Assembly (NCBI GenBank): GCA_023362775.1
Contig: JALMGJ010000008.1
Coordinates: 40,649,501-40,713,500 of the forward strand
DNA from: Charina bottae
Taxonomy: Eukaryota > Chordata > Lepidosauria > Squamata > Charinaidae
Reading direction: 5' to 3'
Length of the DNA stretch: 64,000 bases
Shown here: piece after piece, positions 34,741 through 44,300 of the stretch
Layout: every line of letters begins with the position of its first letter
Numbering within the stretch: position 1 is the stretch's first letter
Translations under genes and position numbers: made by a program
The notes under the pieces: generated by a model
Seen by the model: only the letters and a program-made list of their open reading frames with translations
Told to the model about the DNA's origin: nothing
Databases searched by the model: none

Positions 34741-35079
34741 AAACTATTTAACATTGGAGAAGACTCCTAAGAATACCATGGACAGCCAAGAAAACAAACC
34801 TAACGATCATTAAACAAATCAACCCAGAGTTCTCACTCAAGACACAAAAGACCAGGCTCAAATTATCCTACTTCAGACATGTTATGCAAAGACCCAGCTC
34901 TCTGGAGAAAGCTCTGATGCTGGGAAAGGTGGAAGGAAAGAGAAGAGGATGACCAGCAGCAAGATGGACAGACTCAGTTACAGTAGCGATGGGGGTGCCA
35001 TTAGAAGACCTAAAAGACCAGGTTAGGGACACATCGTCATGGAGAAACTATAGGAGTCGAAAACAACTTGATGGCACGT

Positions 35080-35110
<31 letters not shown>

Positions 35111-35112
35111 TT
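34741..35112 (+). mobile_element. RTE-type LINE 3' end with (ATCA)n tail
   Basis: The plus strand reads as the end of an RTE ORF (GAGAAGACTCCTAAGAATACCATGG ... CTACTTCAGACATGTTATGC ... GGATGACCAGCAGCAAGATGG). It finishes GAAAACAACTTGATGGCACG and then TAATCAATCAATCAATC to about 35110, the tail repeat. Stops interrupt the frame. Confidence 0.7.
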
Positions 35113-36000
35113 AAAAAAAGAAAAACCAAAGCAAAAATGTTATATATCTGGAATCTTTATGTAAACACACTTAGAACGTAAAGCATTATGTAGCATGTTC
35201 ACTCAAAAATAAATCCTGTTACATTCCATGGAATTTGTTTCGACTTACTCTCTGGAATGCATCAGGCTATTTTTTGCATATGGATTTGCTTTAAGGCACT
35301 GGATCATCATCGGTTTATTACAAACAGTCCTGTCACATATTACTAAACATTTTGTAACTTCATCTTCCCTCGGCCGCAAATCGTGTTGTTAAGATTGCGC
35401 CCAGTCATGTGAGGAATGTGGAATGTGGAACTGAGTTGCCAGTTTTTCAAGCGTCAGTTTTTGCTTTGGTCTTAACACTGGCTGGCTATATATGTACAAT
35501 GAGCAGATGCCTCTCCCGGTAATCTGAAATAACCACCTTCTGCAGATATAGCTGCTGTTACAGTCGGAGACTAGATCTGTCTAGCTGACTTCCCAACTAA
35601 CAGCCTGAACCAGGGAAAGCTCTTCCAACAGTCACAGTCCTTTCCCAGATGACCTTGGGCTAGTGGTTTTTCTTTAGTGTCCCCTACTTTGCAGAGTTGT
35701 TGGGAACGTAGATGGATCAGAAAAGAATAATATACCCTTCTGTGCTCCTTGGTGGGAAGGACAGATAAAACCTACTTAAAAGGTCCGACCAAGCTAATGT
35801 AGGCTGTTGAGTAATGCATTTGAGCAAAACTTCTGATGTCTGAAATACTGAGTTCATATGCCAAAGTAAACGCTTCTGCATTCACAACAGCACCTAGATC
35901 AGGAATTGTACAAGCAAGCCTAATTTTGTGCATTATATCTTACACAGGCAGGAGAACCATCATGGCAATCTAAGAGGGTGGTGAATGGTTTGCTTGCTGC
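35113..36000. other. Intergenic, no gene seen
   Basis: Nothing recognised beyond A-rich patches at the left edge. Confidence 0.4.
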
Positions 36001-36002
36001 TG

Positions 36003-36237
36003 GCCAGGGAAAAGCCAGTTTGGTGTAGTGGTTAAGGCACTGGGCTAGAAACCAGAAAACCATGAGTCCTAGTCCTGCCTTAGGCACAAAGCCAGCTGGG
36101 TGACCTTGGGCCAGTCCCTCTCTCTCAGCCCTAGGAAGTGGGCAGTGGCAAACCACTTCTGAAATCTTGCCAAGAAAACTGCAGGGACTTGTCCAGGCAG
36201 TCGCCAGGAGTCAACACTGACTTTATATACAAAACAA
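36003..36237 (+). mobile_element. CORE/MIR-like tRNA SINE
   Basis: AGTTTGGTGTAGTGGTTAAGGCACTGGGCTAGAAACC is a tRNA-like head. It is followed by the CORE-type block AGCTGGGTGACCTTGGGCCAGT, CTCTCAGCCCTAGGAAG, GGCAAACCACTTCTGAAATC and GCCAAGAAAACTGCAGGGACTTG, ending in AGTCAACACTGACTTTATATAC. It is the same family as the rearranged minus copy at 36430-36990 and the 3' fragment at 47149. Confidence 0.75.
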
Positions 36238-36329
36238 CTCCATTTCTTTTTTTCATTCCTGCTGAAATAAATTCTTCATTTTGTGACTCAAATATTTTAT
36301 ATCCTTTTTCTTAATATTTTTTTATTTTA

Positions 36330-36470
36330 TTTATTTATTTAATTAATTAATTTTTATCCCACCTTTATTATTTTTATAAATAACTCAAGGCGGTGAACAT
36401 ACCTAATACTCCTTCCTCCTCCTATTTTCCCCACAACAGCAACCCTGTGAGGTGAGTTGGGCTGAGAGAG
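36330..36470 (-). repeat. LINE-3'-like repeat joined to a rearranged SINE
   Basis: TTATTTAATTAATTAATTTTTATCCCACC ... CTCAAGGCGGTGAAC ... CAGCAACCCTGTGAGGTGAGTTGGGCTGAGAG. It runs directly into the SINE body at about 36470, where both families share GGCCCAxGGTCACCCAGC-type sequence. Confidence 0.45.
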
Positions 36471-36990
36471 AGTGAGTGGCCCATGGTCACCCAGCCGGCT
36501 TTCATGCCTAAGGCAGGACTAGAACTCTCAGTCTCCTGGTTTGCCATTGGCTCCTTCCTAAGGCTGAGAGACAGGGACTGGCCCAAGGTCACCCAGCCGG
36601 CTTTCATGCCTAAGGCAGGACTAGAACTCTCAGTCTCCTGGTTTGCCATTGATTCCTTCCTAAGGCTGAGAGACAGGGACTGGCCCAAGGTCACCCAGCC
36701 GGCTTTCATGCCTAAGGCAGGATAGAACTCTCAGTCTCCTGGTTTGCCATTGGCTCCTTCCTAGGGCTGAGAGACAGGGACTGGCCCAAGGTCACCCAGC
36801 CGGCTTTCATGCCTAAGGCAGGATTAGAACTCTCAGTCTCCTGGTTTGCCACTGGCTCCTTCCTAAGGCTGAGAGACAGGGACTGGCCCAAGGTCACCCA
36901 GCCGGCTTTCATTCCTAAGGCAGGACTAGAACTCACAGACTCCTGGTTTCTAGCCCAGCACCTTAACCAGTAGACCAAATGCATTTCTTG
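36471..36990 (-). repeat. CORE-SINE (minus) whose body is amplified about five times, 102-bp period
   Basis: CTTTCATGCCTAAGGCAGG recurs at 36499, 36601, 36703, 36804 and 36906 (last copy with one base changed), giving periods of 102, 102, 101 and 102. In complement each unit runs from AAACCAGGAGACTGAGAG through TGGGTGACCTTGGGCCAGT to GGAGCCAATGGCAAACC, so it is the SINE body. The tRNA-like head occurs once, at the right end (complement of GGCTAGAAACCAGGAG). Because 102 is a multiple of three, long open frames appear on both strands; they are not genes. Confidence 0.9.
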
Positions 36991-37139
36991 TAAGAAAATC
37001 ACATCTGTAACTTTGTCAAATAATGAAATATTTTTTCACTTTTGAGGAGCATTTACTCCATTTATATTCCACATTAAGCATTTATAATCCATAATTACGC
37101 CAAGATTTTAGAAAAATCAATACCAGTAGTGCCCAATGT

Positions 37140-38130
37140 GGTGGTATCTTGAATGTCCTGTTGTATCTGTTGTGGCATTTGTTTAGTCACATATGTCTTT
37201 GTCACTTCCATTTGCATTTCCTCCTATTCTTCTTTGAATTTTCCCAAGAAATCTCTTGCTTTCTGCAGAGTTCAGTCTGAATCTCTGCTGTTTAAAAATA
37301 CAAGCCACCCCTTCCAACTTATCCCATCTAAATGGAATCTTTCTCTGTTTAAGTTTGTCAGAAAAAAAACCCCTCTTTTCTCTTGTGTAGTATTCTAATT
37401 GGAATTTCTTAAGTACAATTACATCTGTATTATCAATCCTGAATCTAATATTAAAATGCTGCTGCAAAACGTGATCTCTAGTCTTCTTCCTGACAAAGTG
37501 CACAAGGGACATCCCTTGGAACATTTCTTAACTTTGCAAATTGTGTACTGATTCTATAAACTTTATCAAACTCTCTCTCTGTATCATCTTGATTCCAATC
37601 CAAGAAGTTAGACAGAGACTTTACAATCTTTTCTCTGATATCTTCTTCATGGTCTTCTAGAATTGCTCTAAATCTTAAACAAAATTCTTTTTCTCTCAGT
37701 TCCAGTAATGCATAGTTGTCCAATCTTTCTCCATCTCTCTATTTATAACTTCTGTCTTACTTTCCAAAACCTCTACTTTGTCATCAATTTGTTTTACATA
37801 TCCAGTCAAGTGTCCTATAGATTCTTAAATCTTCTTAACTTCTTTTTTCATATCCTTTTTTATCCCTGCAAATCCTTCTTCCATTTCCTTTTTAAAAGCA
37901 TCCAAACTATTGGCAACTGTTGCAGCCATCTTACTAAATTCCCCAAACATTTTCTGCAATAAATCTGGCGTGATGCCCTTATCTGTAGGTTGTTCTAGTG
38001 AACCTCTCCTTCCTTCTCCTATTTTTGCTGCCTTTCATGTGGTTGCTATTCTGATAAAAAGTATGTCAATTACTAGGGTGAAAGTAAAAGGCAAGCTTCT
38101 CCTTTTTTCCTGTTTTGCTTCTCTCTGCCT
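37140..38130 (-). mobile_element. L1-type LINE ORF1 relic, minus strand
   Basis: Two minus-strand frames, 37478-37723 and 37183-37524, together carry REKIVKSLSNFLDW, EREFDKVYRI, NVPRDV, VHFVRKKTRDHVLQQHF and KIPFRWDKLEGV. These are hallmarks of the RNA-binding half of L1 ORF1 proteins (compare the FVRK and FRW-EG blocks of L1 ORF1p). A frameshift near 37.48-37.52 kb separates them. To the right, 37.73-38.13 kb shows the T-rich complement of a Lys-rich coiled-coil region and is probably the N-terminal part. The rest of the element is missing. Confidence 0.7.
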
Positions 38131-38208
38131 TTAACACTTTAGTCCCAGTAAGCTCTCTATAGCTACAGTCACAGAGTCTAGCTCATATTATCCTTAGCTT
38201 CTTATTTT

Positions 38209-38731
38209 GTAAAATCCACCAGTTATCTACTTTCCTTAATAATAAGCAATCAGGATTCCCATGAAGGTCCAGTCCACTTGTCTGATTAATTTTATTATTT
38301 TCAAAGGCACTGGTTCTGCAGCGGCTACAGGGCAGGACTCCAAGGACTGTTCCAGCTGGACTTCTCCTGAAGAAGCTGTTATCTCAGTGGAACGTTTGCC
38401 ACCAGTGATCGGGTGCTTGCCCTGGCGCCCTTTTATCCTGTTTTCGGTGCACCTTCTCTCCTTGGGAACCAATTGTGCTTCCTTCTGTTTGGCGTGCTTC
38501 CCTGCCCACCTCTCTCTGGCGCTGATTGGTGCTCCTGCCTTAGTTCCTGGTTCGGAACCAATCAGCTTCTCAGGATTCTCCTGTGCTGCTGGGTCATCCC
38601 CGGGTCCGGACTCCTGCACCTGCTCATCACAAGTTCTGCTTGTCGGTTGCTGCACAAGAGGAGTTTCGTTTCTCGGGTAAGTTTCATTTTCCTCTAGCTC
38701 AGAGTCAGAGTCAGGCTGGACTCTGACAGGC
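38209..38731 (-). mobile_element. Probable solo LTR, minus strand (boundaries approximate)
   Basis: In complement it starts TGTCAGAGTCCAGCCTGAC. It contains two CCAAT-type motifs (CTGATTGGTTCC, CACCAATCAGCGCC) and then a TATA box GGATAAAAGGGCGCC near 38430. It later has AATAATAAAATTAATC as a possible poly(A) signal and ends near TGGTGGATTTTACA. This promoter-plus-poly(A) arrangement is that of an LTR. A 165-codon open frame covers most of it in complement, but has no domain and crosses the promoter elements, so I do not regard it as a gene. No target duplication found. Confidence 0.5.
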
Positions 38732-38739
38732 ATGCTGAT

Positions 38740-40370
38740 ATGCTGGGACCTCCAACAGTGATTAGGTCATCTATTGCTCCTAGTTGTCTTTTGTTCCAGC
38801 GTGGAGGAAGATGTATTTTTGCTATTATTTGGATATAAGTTTTATACTTTGTTTCTCTACCTTATTCTATCTCACACTAATGTTACTAATCAATTATCAT
38901 ATAGCATAAAAGAAGAATATACATTCATCAAGGACATCTACAAAGGGCAAAGATGGTTGCCACAATTGAAACCTCACCCCTTTTTATGTGCATCATGTGA
39001 CAACTAAATAAAAGGAATGGGGCTTTGAGCATGAGGTTGTGGCTGCCATCTTGACTTTTTTGACTCCCCTGTGGATGCCCCTGATATTCATGTCCAAAGG
39101 TGGCCAGTATAAGGACCACTATTTGATGACCTCAAAAGCCCTGGCTCAAGTTATTTCCTATGCACATATCCACTCTCTCCTAACTTCAATTTATCTTTCT
39201 CTTTTTAATTAAAATGGATTTCAAAATATAGGTTTTCTCATAAGGACTATGATGTCATAATAGTGCTGTCTTAGTAATGTATGAATGCGACAATGACTAT
39301 GAAGAGCAAATATCTGGAAAAGGGAAATAAAATCTGATAGAACTAAAGGGAAGGAAGAACAGTTTCAATCACCACTTAAATTACACACAGTATCAGAAGT
39401 ACAAGCACAGACACACATTTTGTAACTCTGTTGATCATAGGAAATGAGTCAGTGAAACTAGTTCTCATAGAATAGGGGGAAATTTATCTGAGAAAATGAT
39501 ATAGGAGGAAGAGGTGTAATTCCCCTGCAAGGATTTTAACTCCAGATCAACTCCTATGCTCTTTATTCACTGCCACCAAACATTGTTGTATTCCCAGTTT
39601 CAGAGAGCAGTTCAAGATTTTTTAACAGTGCAAACAGCCCTTATCACAAAGTCAATAGTAAACACATGGTAAAATTCCCGGCCAGAGATCAATGGCAACA
39701 CTCAAATTTCAGAAGATTGAGGATATATCAGTACTAGATTCAGATAAACATCAGAGTTTCCAGGGAACTCAGAAATTCAGGAGTATGGTAATACTTTTTC
39801 TGACAAATGCATGTTATTAAAAGGACAAGCTTTCATTCGTTGGAAGAGTGCTAGCACACTCCTGAATTTTTGCCACCGTAGACTAACATGACTCCCTTCC
39901 TACAATGTCAAGGGAACTCAGATAAGGCTTAAACTCAAGAGGCACAATCATGAACATGATTTGTATAATTAAGCACTTTCAGACAGAAGTTTCATACTGG
40001 AAGCACCTGGCCTCCAACAGAACACAATGAACACTAAATTGGCTGCAGAAACGGTGCCATTTGCGACAAACTATTACTCCAAGCAGACCCCAACTCCTAA
40101 GACACTCTTTCAAGAACTTCTGAACCTCTCCTTTTTTTGGGTCTCAGTGTATCATAATGATACACTCATGAACTTGGGGGCTGTGTCCCTATATCAGGGA
40201 CAGGTCAGAGTCACAAGTGAGTTGTAGATGCTGACTGAGATTGCCAGAATGTTCTTCAGTTGTGTCTCTGCTTGGCCATCCAAAGAGAACGGAATTTTGT
40301 AAAGTGGTCCTGCCATAAGCTGCTTTTCTAGGATAGCCAAATAACTTAAAAATATGGATTTGCAAAATGT
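38740..40370. other. Intergenic, no gene seen
   Basis: Contains GGCTGCCATCTTGACTTTTTTGAC at about 39040-39063, the clearest copy of a degenerate module seen four times in the window. No exon recognised. Confidence 0.4.
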
Positions 40371-40378
40371 TCAAGAGG

Positions 40379-40580
40379 GTATGGAACGCTGTTACCTTCC
40401 CACCAAAGTGGTACCTATTCATCTACTTGCATTTGCATGCTTTCGAATTGCTAGGTTGGCAAGAGCTGGAGCTAGTACGGGAGCTCACTCAGTCACACGG
40501 GGCTAGGGATTCGAACCTCCGAACTTGCAATCTTCCCATCGACAAGCCTGGCGTCTTACCCACTGAGCCACCACACCTCC
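40379..40580 (-). mobile_element. Sauria SINE, minus strand, 3' truncated
   Basis: Complement of the Sauria head and body, from GGAACGCTGTTACCTTCCCACC to GCGTCTTACCCACTGAGCCACCAC. The B-box is TTCGAACCTCC in complement. The 3' third is missing. It lies about 80 bp before the copia element. Confidence 0.85.
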
Positions 40581-40653
40581 CTGGTATGTATAGCCTCATG
40601 CAATTTTAATCCTTGAGGTCTGAACTTTGAACTGGTTGGTTTGGAGGAGGGAA

Positions 40654-40658
40654 AGTTA
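40654..40658. repeat. Target site duplication AGTTA, left
   Basis: AGTTA immediately before the copia 5' LTR; the same five bases follow the 3' LTR at 45749-45753. Five bp is the usual size for Ty1/copia integration. Confidence 0.85.
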
Positions 40659-41148
40659 TGTTGTATATATATTTTTATGTCTGTAGAATATGTGGCTGAG
40701 TTTTTAAAAAGCCAGGCCTCAAAACTTTTTTCCTGTTTGGGCTCAGGAGCACATGTTCACCCCCCACTCAGGAATGCTAATTGCCTTTCAGGTGCCGGCC
40801 AGTCTGAGAGTTTTGACCAATCAGAATTAGCTGTTTGAGCTTTGCCCATATTGGGAATCTGTTGCCTAGGTGTTTTTGGTCACATGCTGCATCCTGTCCA
40901 CTCAGATACTGGTCAGGTAAAGGTTTAAAATGTAGATGCCTTTTGTTCTTTTGTTCTCTGCCTCTGCTCTCTGCATTCTGCTCTGCTATCTAAATGGTTA
41001 TGTTAATCTACCATGCCATGCTTTGGCTAAAGAAGAAGATTCAAGGTTTGTTCCTATGTTTTTGTTTTTAAATAAAGCAACGTTTTGCTACAAACTTATC
41101 TCTTGATTTTTCCATAACTCTGATCACAAATTTTATAAAAATACAAAA
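40659..41148 (+). repeat. Copia 5' LTR
   Basis: Starts TGTTGTATATATATTTTTATG and ends TTTTATAAAAATACAAAA. A TTTGACCAATCAG CCAAT-box region lies at about 40812. A poly(A) signal AATAAA is at 41071-41076, so the R/U5 part is downstream of it. The repeated TTTTGTTCTTTTGTTCTCTGCC at about 40940 may mark the initiator area, inferred only from position. Confidence 0.93.
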
Positions 41149-41165
41149 GGTTCTGTGCCCAGCAA
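41149..41165 (+). other. Copia primer-binding site (half-tRNA type)
   Basis: GGTTCTGTGCCCAGCAA starts right after the LTR. From memory of the vertebrate initiator tRNA-Met sequence, the complement of its anticodon arm is GGTTATGGGCCCAGCAC, which agrees at 14 of 17 positions. Drosophila copia primes from the 5' half of the same tRNA. The site also confirms where the LTR ends. Confidence 0.6.
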
Positions 41166-41365
41166 TTGCTTCTGCGATCAGAGACAAAACTTATGGAAAT
41201 AAGAAAAGAAAGCTGACCTGTTTTAGTCTGCATTTGGAGAGGCTTCTTTGTTTTTTGAAACTTGCCGGCAGTTACAGGAAGTTTCCATTGGAGGCGGAGT
41301 TTTGCCTCGTGTTTGCAAGCCTCGTGGTGTTTTTTGGATTACTACAACAGGGGAGAGAAGGAGCC

Positions 41366-44300
41366 ATGGCTGCTGATGGAGCTTCTAATTTTCAAGGTAT
41401 GCCCCTGGAAAGGCTCTCTAATTCTAATTATTTGAACTGGTCTTTGAAAATGGAAAGTTTCTTGAGGAGAGAAAATTTATGGTCTGCAATTTCTGAACAA
41501 ATTCCTCAGAATCCAGATCAAGCCTGGTTGAGGAAAGATGAGAAATGCAAAGCCTCCATTATTTTGGCTGTTCAGGATGATCAGCTTATTCACGTGAGAG
41601 GCAAAGAAACTTCCAAAGACTTATGGGACTATTTGCGTGATTTATATGTGAAAACTAGTCCAGGCAGCAAGGTTATTTTAACAAAAAAACTGTACAAGGC
41701 TCACTTGCCTGAGAATGGAAATTTGCCAGATCATCTCCACAAGCTTCAGAATTATTTTGTGGAACTTCAAGAACGTGGGATGGAATTTACCCCCCTGATG
41801 AAAGCCTACATTATGCTTTCTTCGTTGAATGAGTCCTGGGACACTTTAATTTGCTCCATGGAGGGAATCCCAGAAGATGATCTAAATCCATCGTTTGTGT
41901 CTACCCGGCTGCTTGCTGAGTGGGAGAAAAGACAAGAAAAAGCTGCCTCCATTTCTACAATAAAGTCTTCTCGTGGCCAGCAGAGGGAGCGGAAGAGCTC
42001 TGAATTCCAAGCTTCTGCATTATCCAGCAGGCGATGCTTTACCTGTGGATCCTCTGCTCATCTCCAAAAGGACTGTGTTCAAAAGAAGAAGACTTCTCGC
42101 AAGAAAGAAGAGACTTCTAGAAAGAAGATTCTTCATGCAAAAGTTGTTGAGAACTCTGATAATAAAGATTTGTGGGTTCTTGACAGTGGGGCCAATTCTC
42201 ATATATGTCACAATAAAGATTCCTTTCTGTCTTTGTCTAAAACTAACAAACAAAAAGTTTCCTTAGCAGATGGATCTGTATCCAAGATCGTGGGTGAAGG
42301 TGAGATCAATCTTCCATGTTTGGGGGAAACTGTTAAAAATGTTTTGTTTGTGCCTAATTTTCAAAGCAATCTCTTGTCTGTGGGGCAGCTAGTAGCCTCA
42401 GGTTATGTAGTAACTTTTAAGAAAGAGGGTTGTGATATTAGAAAGAATGGTAAAATGGTTGCAAAGTGTTTGCAGAAAGATTATCTGTACATTGTACAGA
42501 AGGCTGAAAAGCAGCAAATTGCTAAAGCTAAGGCTGTTTTTGAAAATAAGCCCTTGCACGATCAGTGCATCCATTTATTACATAGGAGATTTGCTCATGC
42601 TAATTTTAAGTACATATCTCAAATGCCTAGTTATTCTGCTGATTTAAAATTGAAACCTTGTGATAAGTATCTAGACTGTGCAGTTTGCAAGGAGAATAAA
42701 ACCACAAGGGCTCCTGTGAAAACGTTTTCTGATAGGTCCACCTCTAGGCCTCTAGAGATAATTCACTCTGATGTAATAGGCCCATTTTCTCCTAGTCTTG
42801 GGGGAGCAAGGTACATTTTGACCTTCATAGATGATTTTTCCAGGTACACATTCATTTATTTGCTGAAACACAAAGATGAGGTCTTTGATAAATTTAAGGC
42901 TTTTGTGGCTTGGGCGAATGGAAAATTCCCAAGGCCAGTGTCTGCTTTGCAATCAGATCGCGGTGGAGAGTATCTATCCTCAAAGTTTAAAAGCTTTTTG
43001 TTAGAAAAAGGGATAGAACACATTTTGGCTAACCCTTACACTCCTGAACAGAATTCTGTTGCAGAGAGAAAAGGCAGAACATTGCAGGAAGCGATGATGT
43101 GTTTGCTGAAGGATGCTAGTTTGCCTTTTAGGTATTGGGGAGAAGCTGTTAATACAGCGTGTTATGTGCAGAACAGGCTGTTTAGCAGTGCAATTCAGGA
43201 TGTCCCTTTTCGTTTGTTCTATGGTGTGAAGCCTAAAGTAAGCCACCTCAGGGTGTTTGGAAGCACAGCTTGGGTCCACATTCCCAAACAGCTGAGGCGC
43301 AAGGGGGCTTCCAGAACAAAGAAAGCAATCTTTGTAGGGTATGAACAAAGTCAGAGAAGCTACAGGTTCATACTGGATAATCAACTGATAATTAGTAAAA
43401 GTGCTTCTTTTGCTGAGCAGAATTGGGATAAAATAAACTCTAGTTCTTCAGTTGATTTATCCATGGGGGAGCAGCAAAGTCTTGCTGATGGTGATTTGCA
43501 GGAATCACCCAGTGAAGTCAATGATCAGGAAGCTGACTTGTCTGGAAAGTCAGAGGTTTCTGAGGGCAATGGTGGGAAACAGAGTGTAAGTCCTGTCCTA
43601 CCTCGCAGGTCTGAAAGGATTAATAAGGGAGTTCCTCCTGATCGTTATCAAGTAGATGTTGTGAAGGCTTTTCACATTCACACAGAGCCTGAGTCTCTGG
43701 AAGAAATTAAAGAAATGCCAGCTGAAATAGCTAAGTGTTGGCATGAAGCCATGCAGCAAGAGTTGGATTCCTTGAAGGAAAATAAAACTTGGAAACTAGT
43801 AAGTTTGCCTCCCAATCAGAAGGTTTTAGGTTGTAGGTGGGTGTTCAAACTGAAAAAAGATTCTGATGGCAAAATTCAGAAGTACAAAGCAAGGTTGGTA
43901 GCAAAAGGTTTTGCTCAAAGAAAAAATGTGGATTATGACAAAACTTTTGCTCCAGTGACAAAAGCTGAATCTATCAGGTTGCTTTTAAAGGTTGCTGCCA
44001 TGAAGAAACTGTCTGTTTATCACTATGATATTCAAACTGCTTTTCTGTATGGTGACTTGGAGGAAAAATTGTTTATGCAACAACCTCCTGGTTATGAAAA
44101 AGAAAATCATCTTGTGTGTGAATTGCAGAAATCCATCTATGGTTTGAAACAGGCCGCGCGTTGTTGGAATATTAAAATGGATAATATTTTGCAAAAATTT
44201 GGGTTTCAGAAGGGAATTGCTGATCCTTGTGTGTATGTAAAAAATGATGAGCAAGGTGTAATGTACTTGTGCTTGTATGTGGATGATTTGTTGCTGCTCA

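Noticed and set aside
36499..36950. Regularly spaced repeats that could suggest a CRISPR array
   Set aside because: The whole 102-bp unit is repeated without unique spacers, in vertebrate DNA; it is a minisatellite.
36422..37002. Long repetitive open frames (KAGWVTLGQSLSLSLRKE-type) on both strands
   Set aside because: They come from a 102-bp tandem array of SINE body; 102 is a multiple of three, so stops are absent by construction.
38236..38733. 165-codon minus-strand frame as a host gene
   Set aside because: No family signature; it overlaps CCAAT and TATA motifs of a probable LTR. Kept only as a low-interest finding.
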